Shown here: in pieces, positions 19,882-30,400 of the stretch | Layout of the letters: each line of letters opens with the position of its first letter | Position numbering within the stretch: the stretch's first letter is position 1 | Origin: Leishmania martiniquensis | Lineage: Eukaryota; Euglenozoa; Kinetoplastea; Trypanosomatida; Trypanosomatidae | Direction: 5' to 3' | Length of the DNA: 64,000 bases | NCBI RefSeq assembly: GCF_017916325.1 | Contig: NC_090142.1 | Coordinates: forward strand, 359,501-423,500 | Made by a program: the position numbers and the translations under genes | Notes under the pieces: generated by a model | What the model saw: the letters and a program-made list of their open reading frames with translations, nothing else | Databases searched by the model: none | What the model was told of the DNA's origin: nothing

Positions 19882-21675
19882 ATGGAGTTCAATAAGGCGA
19901 CGACATTGAACCCTAATGCTGTTTTCACTAGCATTTTTTTCGATGACTTGAAGGACATTATTGACTCAGAGTTTCCCCTGCTCCACGACCCTGCGAGGGC
20001 CCCACTGAACTACGGAACGGCAGGGTTCCGCACCCATGCCGGAATTCTTCCTCCTGTGGCAGCCCGTGTTGCTATGATAGCGGCGCTTCGGTCCGTGTAC
20101 TGCCAAGGAAAGCGTGCCGCAGGGGGCAACGATGCACCCTGCACGGTGGGCATTATTATTACGGCATCTCACAATCCGTACGTGGACAACGGGTTCAAAA
20201 TTATAGATGCCGATGGAGGCATGCTTGTGGCGTCGTGGGAGGAGTGGTGCACGCGCGCTGCAAATGCCTTGTCAGGAAACGACCTTGAGAAAGTAATTAT
20301 TGACTGCTTGGCGCATGATCCTATCGCATTTCAGCCGAATTCGTACACATGCTGTCAGGTGCATTTTTCCAGGGACACGAGACCAAGTGGCAAAGAAATC
20401 GCAAACGCAGGGTTGAAGACGCTGCAGCTTTTACGCAGAACGAATGCCAAGCTGTACCCGCCAATGTCAACACCTTGCATGCACTTTGCGGTCGCGAAAG
20501 CAAACGAGCTCGGCTTGGCCGATGCGTCAGAGTATCTGTCCTATTGTGACGGGCTGTTAGCCGCTTTTGAGGAGCTGTACAGTTTTGCAAGCGTGCACTC
20601 GGAGACGCCTGAGAAAGCGGAAGATCGCCAGCAACTTGTTGTCGACTGCGCCAACGGCATCGGCTTTCTGATGATGAAGAAGCTCATTACGACGTCAACA
20701 CAAAACACCGACTTTGCAGCATTGCCTACCTTTTTTGAACTGCACCAGGTCAACTGCAGGTGCGAGGATGAAACGATGCTGAACACAATGTGCGGAGCTG
20801 ACTACGCAAAGCAACATGCAGTTCCGTCAGCTGCAATGCTCGAGTGGCCAAGCAGGTGTGCATCAGATGCAACTCCGTCGGCCGCGCACTTTTACTCCCT
20901 CGACGGCGACGCGGACCGCGTTGTCGCTTTTCTCTATGATCCCGAGCGAAACCCTGAGTGGATCTTACTGGACGGCGATCGAATTTCCGTTCTTTACGCA
21001 ATGCTGTTGCAGAAGTGGCTCGGTGAAGAGCAGATGAAAGCGTTGGATGTGGCTGTTGTGCAGACAGCTTATGCGAACGGTGCATCCTCAGAATTTCTTG
21101 AGAAGCAACTTCGGCTGCAAGTTTACACCGCCGCCACAGGAGTCAAAAATCTCCACCCAGTTGCGCGCGCGCGCGATGTGGGTATCTACTTTGAGGCAAA
21201 TGGCCACGGTACGGTGCTAATATCTGAAAAAGTGATCACTGAGGCTGAAGCGAAGGCATCGGAAAAAGCTGTGCTGCTATCTTCGATGCGACGGCTGGTG
21301 TCTCAGTGCTGCGGCGATGCGATCGCTGATATACTGATGTGTGAGGTTGCGCTGAAGGCTCTGAATATGTCATTTCGGGACTGGGCTGGCTTGTACGTCG
21401 ATCGTCCTTGCAAACAGATAAAGGTGACCGTAGCGCACCCTGATCGGATCGCGAATACCCCTGATGAGCGCCGAGCGTTGTCACCTTCTGGTATGCAGGA
21501 TGAAATCGACGCCGCTGTTTCCTCGGCTTTGTCTCGGTGCGAGGCGGCGCGAGCGTTTGTTCGACCTAGCGGCACGGAACCTGTTGTGCGTGTGTATGCG
21601 GAAGCCACTGACCCGCTAGTGTGCGAGTCTCTCTCCGCAGAGGTCGCCAAGATTGTTGAGGCATATTGCAATTAA
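19882..21675 (+). CDS. PAGM: phosphoacetylglucosamine mutase
   Basis: The 597-residue protein matches the AGM1/PGM3 branch of the alpha-D-phosphohexomutases, which convert GlcNAc-6-phosphate to GlcNAc-1-phosphate on the way to UDP-GlcNAc for GPI anchors and N-glycans. The four signature loops are present in order: the phosphoserine loop TASHNP with Ser96; the metal loop DGDADR (Asp341, 343, 345); the sugar loop EANGHGT (from 438); and the phosphate-binding loop RPSGTEPVVR (from Arg561). EANGHGT rather than the GEESG-type loop separates it from ordinary phosphoglucomutase or phosphomannomutase. Length is close to that of yeast and human enzymes. The location may be cytosolic or glycosomal; the C-terminus (AYCN) is not a clear PTS1. 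Third-position GC is markedly lower than in most genes here. Confidence 0.93.
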   Translation: MEFNKATTLNPNAVFTSIFFDDLKDIIDSEFPLLHDPARAPLNYGTAGFRTHAGILPPVAARVAMIAALRSVYCQGKRAAGGNDAPCTVGIIITASHNPYVDNGFKIIDADGGMLVASWEEWCTRAANALSGNDLEKVIIDCLAHDPIAFQPNSYTCCQVHFSRDTRPSGKEIANAGLKTLQLLRRTNAKLYPPMSTPCMHFAVAKANELGLADASEYLSYCDGLLAAFEELYSFASVHSETPEKAEDRQQLVVDCANGIGFLMMKKLITTSTQNTDFAALPTFFELHQVNCRCEDETMLNTMCGADYAKQHAVPSAAMLEWPSRCASDATPSAAHFYSLDGDADRVVAFLYDPERNPEWILLDGDRISVLYAMLLQKWLGEEQMKALDVAVVQTAYANGASSEFLEKQLRLQVYTAATGVKNLHPVARARDVGIYFEANGHGTVLISEKVITEAEAKASEKAVLLSSMRRLVSQCCGDAIADILMCEVALKALNMSFRDWAGLYVDRPCKQIKVTVAHPDRIANTPDERRALSPSGMQDEIDAAVSSALSRCEAARAFVRPSGTEPVVRVYAEATDPLVCESLSAEVAKIVEAYCN

Positions 21676-22578
21676 GAGACGATTACTATCGGCCCCTTTT
21701 CATCACTGCTCCTTTCCTTATTTTTTCTCTTGGGAAGTGGGGAATGAAGGTTCACAAAGGGTGAAGAGAACGCTCTTGTTTGAAGTTTTTTCCTTTAGTT
21801 GCCTCTTTTGCAGGAAGAACGCAGTGCGGATACTGCATTAGGAAAAAAAACAATCAGGCAGCAAAAAAAAAAGAAGTGCTGACAGCAAAAGAGCGGAAAT
21901 GCAAGCATTTCTTTCAGTTAACCTCCCTTATCCCCCACAGTCATGCTCATTATTTCTTTCTCTATGCGGCTATTTTTTTCGTGCATCGTATGCTTGTCGT
22001 CACTGATTCCGCTTACGTTTTTTTTCTTTCTCTTTGACAATTAAGTCTTGTTAGGGTGCGGTCGAAATAAACAGGCGCGCTGTACTCTTTTCTCCCTCTA
22101 TCTTCAAATTGCAAGGTTGCTTCTTTCACATTTTTTTCATGGACTTCAGCCATCTCTGTCGATTGATAGCGGGAGAACATGCAACTGAGCAGACGAACTA
22201 AGGGATACCAACGGTGGTTGATCCTATCTTCGTCACTCGCAAGAAGATACTCGGAGAGGTGAAAGGGGGCGCATTCTATATATTCACGGTACTGCGACTT
22301 CCACGAGCATTGTGCCTTTTGCTAGCGTACATATTGAGCCTGCTGCCTCGGTGTTCAGCGCCGCTTAATTACAGCACACGTTGCAGCCACAGCTGCGCGA
22401 ATCAATATGGATTCTTACGTCAAAATGTAATTTTCCCGCGCCTTTTCCACATCCTCTCCCCCTGCGTGCCTCTGAACCATGAGGCTCTCCATTTCGCGAA
22501 GCGGGGTGAGAGGCGAAAAAAAAAGGGGTGGAAACAGATAAGAAAAGAGCGCTACGCGCGATTCGGCTTTGCTGGCTC
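21676..22578. other. intergenic region, AT-rich, no gene seen
   Basis: 3' flank of the mutase gene, with poly-A and poly-T runs (for example 21841-21850 and 21861-21871). Open frames here start only at alternative codons and read as low-complexity. Confidence 0.6.
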
Positions 22579-23208
22579 ATGTATATGCGCTTCTGCTTCA
22601 CATTCCCCCCACTGTTGCGCTTCCCTTTTCTGTCTTGTTCTTCTTTCCGTTGTCGTAATGCGTCGCGTCTGCTGTTTCTTCCGAAGAAAGGGCGAACTTT
22701 GAGAAGTGCTGATGTTCTGTCACTTCGTTCTTTCCTCTTGTTTGGCACGTCTGCATGTTTCCCCAGAGCCCTTAGTTCAACTGCGCCGCTTGCACAGGAT
22801 CATGATGCGGCTGCGCCTTGCAACTCTGGCAAGCCTCGCTTGCACCAGCGTGAGCATGTGCAGGCGTCACCATCGTCTACTGACTATGCGAGCGCCACCG
22901 CCGCAACGCATGCTCTACTTACCCCTGGGGACTTTTTAAACCGTGCTGCTGGCAACGGCTTCAATGATCCTGGAGCTGTGGTGGCGTCACCTGCCCACGT
23001 CGCACCCATCAGCTGGCGACGGACTGTTGAGGATTATGGCTGTTGTTGCTGGCGATCAGAAAGCGTAGCGCTTGACATCGGCCGAGGTGGCGAAGCACAG
23101 AACAGAGGTGGACTGCTGAGTGCTATCACGTACATACTGCTGTGCGCCAGCGGGAAGCGCGCAATTTGTGCCCACACCGGCAGTGACCCGGTAAAGAGGT
23201 ACGGCTAG
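22579..23208 (+). pseudogene. possible small gene or relic, not recognised
   Basis: A frame is open from an ATG at 22579 (209 codons) to a stop at 23208. The part up to about 22760 overlaps pyrimidine tracts and is probably UTR. The later part (about 22780-23208) has balanced composition (QDHDAAAPCNSGKP, TPGDFLNRAAGNGFNDPG, VEDYGCCCWRSESVALDIG) and mixed codon use like the neighbouring mutase gene. No in-frame ATG follows the pyrimidine tract, and an overlapping +2 frame offers a 45-residue signal-peptide-like ORF starting at 22801. It could be a short real gene, a frameshifted gene or chance. Confidence 0.22.
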
Positions 23209-24103
23209 CCTCATCACTTGGATGAAGTCGAAGCATACAACTTGAAGTCGGTCAGTGGCGTGCTCTCCGACTAAAAGAAGAGGACGGCTACCGCATAGAC
23301 TCTCAGACACACACATGCTCACTCCCCGACACGCAGGGGACCCTGCTGAAAAAGAGAAAGAGCGGTGCGCAGGAGCGGATATAGCGGATGGGGGGCGGTG
23401 ACGTCCACACACACACACCACCACCACAACGACAAATCCACAATGCTCCGACCTTGCTTTCGGCCCTTTCCACGAGTCTCTCTTTCTCTGGTGAGGCTCC
23501 GCTACACAAGTATACATCCATCAAGGGGACGTAGCACCGTGGGCACAGAGAGCCACGAATCCCCCTCCCCCGACCATTCCACTCTTTTCTACTTCCTCAT
23601 ATACTATATTGCTGTTTTTCATGCCCTCTGTGTCTTTGTTCTCTTCGTATTTTTCTCCAAAGGACAGTTTGGGACTCTCAACATTTTTCTTTGTATGTGC
23701 TTTTAGTTTAGCGCGCGTGTGCGTACACATGTGTCTGCGTGCCGAGTGATGAAGGGCTCCCCCGAATGTAATGGGCGGGGTTGATGGGGACGATGCCGTG
23801 GAAGAACGGAAGGAAAAGAAGGGGGAAGGATCGCAAACGTAGCGTGGACGTACACACATACACACACAGGGCTTCCATGATGAGTGTTCCTATGCTCGCT
23901 ACGAAGGTATAGTGTGGGCTTCGTCAATGCGTGGACCGCTGTGCTCGCGGACGTCTCCTCCCTGGAGGGTTCCTGCCTGTCCTTGGGCGTGTGTACCCCT
24001 CTCTGTTTCTGTGTAGCTTGCGCCTTCTTTCGCTGGGCCTACGGCTTGGCTCACTTTGGTGCCGTTCATTTCATTCGCGTCTGTTGTTGAGATCGGCGCC
24101 AGG

Positions 24104-24124
24104 TATATATATATATATATATAT
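24104..24124. repeat. (TA)n microsatellite
   Basis: About ten uninterrupted TA units in non-coding sequence. Confidence 0.9.
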
Positions 24125-26587
24125 GCGTGTGTGCTTGTGTTGCTGCTTTTCTGCTCCTCCTCGTTACACCCTTCCCGTCCCGCGTTCTCATCCAGCGCTC
24201 TTGCTTCGCCAGTGCCTTATCACTGTCTGTCTGTCTCGACACTTCTCCCCTTTATCTTATACTACATATACTTCTTTGATCGATTCCTATTAGTATAGCC
24301 TCCTCACCTCCCAACATCTCATCAGGTGTTTTTTTATTCCTTTCGCACCCCCGCACGCCCCCCTTCATCCGTGCGAACGGGGGTGCGCACGTATATGTGT
24401 GCGCGCATACGTGCGCGTTTGTGCGTAGGACGCTCTCTCTCTCTCCTCCATCATCTCCCTTTCCGGTGCGATCAACACGTGAGGCAAAACGTGTGCCGTG
24501 TGGATGAAAGGGAGAGGCCCCCCCACAAAAAAAAGGAACGTGGGTGGGTGGGACGACAAACATGCTCTCACTGATGAAAGAGCAGCAAGAGCAATGGCAG
24601 CTGGGGACACCGAATGCGCTCATGCTTTTGTGTTCTCACTCATTCTCTCTCCCTCTGTGTGCATCAGCGGGACCACTGCGTAGGCGTGTGTAGGTGGAAC
24701 CTCTCACAGTATCATGAACGCATGCAGGTATAATCGCAGGAAGGGAAAAAAGGTTCACAGAAGAGGACAGCTAAGGGCTGGGGAGCGCCATTACCACAGA
24801 CCCCTCCCCCCCTTCCACCTCCCCTCCCTTCTTTCGCCTTCTCCACGTCCCACCCTCTCTCTCTCTTTCTTTGTTTTTATCACTTTCAAACGGTACACAC
24901 GCATACATGCATGCGCGCGTGTGTTGGCGTCGCGGTAGTGGCAGTAAACCGTTGTATGCGCTCCTGCTTACGAACGCGCAGTTGTCGCCTGCACTTCCCG
25001 CAACGCACCCACATACGACGCCCTTGCCTACCCCATTCGTCACCGCTGACCCTCCCTCTCCCTCGCTTGAGCGCTGCGCCCAGGGAAGAGTTGTCAGAGA
25101 CCCCATAACTTGGAAGTTACAGAGTCCCCCCCCGCCCCCCTGCCACACATATTCACATCCGCTTCGTTCCAACAGATCCAAAAAAAAAACAACAGCAAAA
25201 ACCGAAACGAAACGAGTGGGAGAGACAGAGGGGTTATTGAACAGGCCCCAAAACTGCCCGCTGGACACACAGCACATTCGCGTATCTCATTTGTGTTCAT
25301 CCGGTACCATTGGTATCTCTGTCTCTCTTCCTCTCTCCCCTTTCCCACCCCATATTGTGCTGCTACTTCCTTTCGGCTCGGCTGAAAGAGCGGCGAGGAG
25401 CGCAACACGACTGCTAGTCATTGCGGTGCCTGATAAGAAAGCACGAAAAAAAAGAAAAAACAAAGAAAGCACTGCCCATTCTTTATCTGTGTGCCTCTTC
25501 ATCGACGGCATTGCCGTGCTGCCATTGGCGTCGCTGTGCCGCCCCCTTTTTTCTTTTTCTTTTTCTTTTTCTTTCTGTTATCCAAAATTCTCACTTGTGT
25601 ACTCTCTCGTCTGTGTACGTCTCTGTGTGTGTATCTATCAGAAGCGCGTTAATCTTTTTGTCCTTTTCTTCGCTCGTCTCCGTCCGCCTTTCATTCTTTT
25701 CTGGCGTTTCTTCTCTCTTTGTGTCCCCCCCATTGCATTTCATAGATAGATCCTGCCCAATCCATCCCATCGCCCCTCCTCTTCTCCTTTCTCCCACCTC
25801 TCCTCACCTCTCCCCCTTCGCCGCCGCACGCCCCGCGCGCCTTCATTTTGTTATTCGTACACAAGACGTGGGGGCATCGAAGGCATAGGCGATACGGAGG
25901 TGCACAAGAGTCTACAGAGCAGCAGCAGCACTGCACTGCAGGAAATCAGACATCAGGGGGCATGGGAGGCACGAAAGACGGTGCCCGCACGCACAGACAC
26001 GCACATACACAACTACACATACATATACACAGGCACACACACAAACATCCGTTGCTTGCATAGGCGCCTATATGGTGGTGTGCTCGTGTGCGCATGCGTC
26101 GACATTAACCACCACACTCACTAAACACACACTCACTAAACACACACACACACACAGACACGCGCACAGACAGGCAGAAAGGTACGACGTGTACAGGTGT
26201 TCTTGGCCTATCCTTTGCCATTCCCTCTCTCGTTGTTGTTCTTCACCCCTCCTCTTTTCCCCTCCCTCGCCTTTTTTTTCGTTCCCGGCTTCTCTCATCG
26301 GGCACTCAGGGAGAGGTCTGCGGCTGCGCAGCAACGACGTTTTATTCTCTCTCTCCTTTCGTCTCTGTGTGTGTGTGTATTTCTTTATTTGCTTTGTTGT
26401 TGTCGCAGAGTGGGTGGATCTTTATTTCTTCACATCTATTCCTTTTTTTTCTGTGCGTGTCTCTCTGTGTGTGTGTGTGCGCGCTGACGTCTTTTCGGGA
26501 TAGAGCAGCACCACTGCAGGAGAGGCCACCCAGGAGAATCTGCGCGGGGCAATCAAAAGAGTACACCAGGATCGCCTGAAACCTTCG

Positions 26588-26605
26588 CCCCCCCCCCCCC
26601 CCCCC
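26588..26605. repeat. C18 homopolymer
   Basis: Eighteen consecutive C residues, a likely length-variable site that could form an i-motif or G-quadruplex on the two strands. Confidence 0.9.
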
Positions 26606-27407
26606 TCTCTGACTCGTCGTCTTCGTCTCGGTCTCCGTTACCTGTGTGGACGAGGCAGCACCCCTGAGAGAAGACTAAAAGACGGGGGACGCTAACTTTA
26701 TATATATATATATATTCTTCTCGTTCTTCTGGCTCGAAACCAGTCTGGTCGAATACGACTACGTCTACAGAACCTCCCCCCCTCTCCCTCTCTCTCCCAC
26801 GATCATCACGTGTGTGCTGTGCGTTGGTTTGGCCTGCCTTGGCGCCACCATCTTCCTCAGTCGCCTTCATCTCTTACAGCTCTGTCTGTTTGTGCATTGA
26901 GCGTGCGCGTGCGCTGGAGTGGCCCGGCGACGACCGCAATCCGCTCGTGCTCGAGTCGTTTGCGTTCTCCTCTTCTCTCCTCTCGCCGCCCCGCCCTTTT
27001 TTTTTCTCCCTTCTCTTTTTGCGTTCCGTTTCTGAAAGAGTCTTTGTTCGGCCTCCCCCTTCTCTGTTCGCCCGCTTTTTTTTTTGCGTGTGTGTTTTCG
27101 ATTTCATTGCTTTCGCTCTCCCATCATCTTTACTTGCGTATATGCAAGGAGTGCGCAACAGCGACACCGTTTTTCTACACACGCGCACACGTCCGCACCT
27201 ATACGCAACGAGCACGTGACCATTCCCCCCCTCCTCCTCTCTGGCACGGCACGACTGAGGTGTTAAGCGCGTGTGCAAGCAACCTACACAGCGAGCAGAA
27301 CACACACACACACACACACATAAGAAGCGACGGAGTTGAGACCGTCTTGGGATCAGCTGATATATTCTACTCGAAAGCGCGCACTCACACGTGCGCGAGC
27401 ACTAGTC

Positions 27408-30400
27408 ATGGGGCTGCATCACCCACTTCGCGCGGCAGCGCTCGTTTGTGCGCTCCTGATCAGCTGCGTGGCGTGCCTTGACGCTATTGAGGCGGATGCT
27501 AGGTCTGATGTAGTGGTAGAAGCGACGCCTGTATACCCGCTGCTGGATGTTGTCTTCCTCGCAACCACCTCGATAGCCCCGGACCGGACCCTGTACATCT
27601 CTACGAGCGACTGTAGCAGTCGTGTCTCGCCCATCTGCACGGTGGGCCGCGCACAACCCGGCGTGAACTACAACAGCACAACGTGCATCTTCAACGTGAC
27701 GTCTGCCTCTCTCGGATTGAATGCAGCGACGGCATCGTCGATTCCTGCGCTGTACTGGTGCAGCAGCGCTACCGGCGCCACGCCCTTCGCGACGCTACGG
27801 ATGAGCAGGGTACGAATGACGCCTGGCTATTCCTATTACAATACGGAGGGGACCTTCACGTTCAACCAAGCGACCCCGGTGGGTACCACGGTGGGGCTGT
27901 ACACAGACGACAGTTGCTCCACGCTCCTAAATGGGACGTCATTGACAACGCTCCAGACGTCGCGCGAGGTGAAGGCGACCGTCGGCAGCCGAACTGTCAC
28001 ACACGTCTGTGCGTCTATTCCAACCGTGTTTAACAACGCCACCGTTATGGCAGCTCGGTCGGTGATGTATGGGGTCTCTCCTTACGCCATCTACACCACC
28101 CAGGGCATCCGCCACCGCAGCGTCGCCATCAGTGCCTCATCTTCCTTCTTTTACATTTCACTCTCCACCGATTCGCAGTGCCTGACGCTGGCGCAGCCAT
28201 ATCAGCAGACGGAGAAGGGCAGCGCCGTGCTCACCATCAAGGTGCCACGCGGCACCTACTACTTTTGTGGGGTCGTCGCCCGGGGCCTCGAGGGTGTCGG
28301 CGTATTTGTGCCGTCTAGCAACACCTTTGAGGTGCTCGAGTACGGCATTCAGCCGCACACGATGTATGCCGCGCATGCTACACCGATGTCCTTTTCGCTC
28401 GACGCTGCGGCTGTGCAGCTAAAGCTTCAGGGCGCTCTCTTCACCAGTGCCGACTGCGGCTTGAACGGCAGCACACCCGTGATGAGTTGGAGCACGTCGA
28501 TGACGTGGACAGTTGGGCTGACAGGCACCTATTACGCCTGTGTGCGCACAGGTGACAGCATCCTCGCCGCCGGTGTGGGCTACGTAAATCAGGTCGTGGT
28601 CTCCAACATACCGACCGTGTCTCTCAGTCGCCTGCCGGCCGTCATGGGCCTCGGCGAGCTGGCGACAGTGACGCGCAGCGCCACCGACGGCGCCCCTCCA
28701 GCCGTGGTGACGGTCGGGTTGTCGACCAGCTCGAGCTGCGCTACTCTCTTTACCGGGGGAAACACGACGGAAACGGGCAGCACAGCCTCTTTTTATGTGC
28801 CCGAGAACTCGCCGAGCAGCGTCTACTACTGCGTGTCGAACCGGCTCACGACGGACGCGAGCGGCGGCGACAGCAGCGAGCCCACCACGGCAGTCTACTA
28901 CCCACTTGGACCTCTGGAGCTGCGCACCTACGGACTCTCCTACCCCCCTCTACGCACCCAAACGACGATGGAAGTCGCTCTCGACAGCGACGTTGCTTTC
29001 GGCAGTGGCACCTCCATGTGTCTGACACCGGCGCTTATCCCCAGCAGCGGCTCCGCCGCAGATGACACCTGCGACGCAGCAATCACCGCCGGCGGCGAGC
29101 TCGCCATGACATTTCAGCTGACCAGCATTATTTCCCAACTGTCCCCCGTGCTGTTCCCCGTGGCGGGTAACTGGCTGCTCTGCGTGCGGGAGCCTGGCAT
29201 AATGGGCAGCGCGTACATTCGACTGCGCACGCTGCCGGTGTACGGCGACGCGACCGTGATACCCGGCGGCGTTATCGCTAGCATTCCAGCGAAGCTCGCC
29301 ATCGCAGCAGTTCCGCCGTCGACGACGGTGAGCCTGACTACGGACAGCGCCTGCTCCACAAGCATGCGAGTGGTGACAACGACGCAGTCCAGCCTGACTG
29401 GGACGGCCTCCTTGTCTTTTACACACAAGGCTGTTGGCATCCTGCTTCTCTGCGTCGGCTACCGGGGCGAGGAGATGTCGCAGAGCACGGAAGCGCAACT
29501 GATGGCTGCTGGCATTGTGGAGAGCACGAATGTTCGTGTCGTGCCCTCTGTGGCCGTCGATTCAGTACAGACGCAGCTAACCTTTTCGGCTCCGGGTGCT
29601 TCGTTGCTCAGCGACTACACCGCACTACTGGTGCCACCCAACACTGCGGGTGGCAGCGCTCCGACCACCTGCCCGACATCCGCAACCGCCGGGCTTGTTC
29701 AGCTCCCCATATTTGTGCCTCCCTCCACCGTTCCCAGCGCCATCGCCGTTGCCTCCTTCACCCCTGCTAGCAGCATGGTAGGGGCCGCCTATCTCGTATG
29801 TGCCGGCGCAACCGGCGCGTTTGTCCCCGCCGGAACCGTAACTGTCACCGCTACACCAGCCGTGGCTACTGATCCGTCGCCGCTGGCCTTTGGATTCCCT
29901 GCCTACGTGACCTTCAGCAGCACGATTATGTCCCCCACTCAGGCAAATATCTTCACCGCTATCAAATCCACAGACAGCTGCACCTCAGACTTGAGCTCTG
30001 CGACGGTGCTCGCGAATGGCAACGTGACCACCACCACAGGGGCTGCGCAGCCATTTAAAGCACCCCCAGCGTCCAGTGGAATCACGTCGGTGCGGATGTG
30101 CGTAGCGCCGAGAAGCCAACTTGTCGGCGAAACACTAGGGTACGCAGACGCAGGCATTACAACATTGGTGGCCTTCACCTCCATCACACGATATGCACAG
30201 CGACAGCGTCCCAACACACTGGTTGGCAAGCCGGTCCTCAGCTCCGCAGATCTCTACCTTGTCAGCTGCACCGGTGCTGGATGTCGCGCTAGCAGCGCGG
30301 ACGCGGAGTGTTCCTCACCCAACGCCACCAAGTTCACTACCTCGAGCCACTCACCGCTCGCTGCACCGACAGGCACGTACTTTCTGTGCCAGAGCGACTC

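Larger units (their letters stand above)
23209..27407. other. 4.2 kb intergenic region, no gene seen
   Basis: Dominated by pyrimidine tracts, CA/TG runs (about 23408-23420, 26030-26160, 27300-27320), AT microsatellites, a C18 run and a CTTTTT-type repeat near 25550-25575. None of the open frames shows protein-like composition. It includes the 5' flank of the first giant surface-protein gene, with a pyrimidine tract at about 27222-27242 that may serve its splice acceptor. Confidence 0.6.

Noticed and set aside
22214..22702. 162-codon frame upstream of the doubtful small gene
   Set aside because: Low-complexity, rich in Cys/Leu/Phe/Ser, overlapping pyrimidine tracts, with a non-ATG start.
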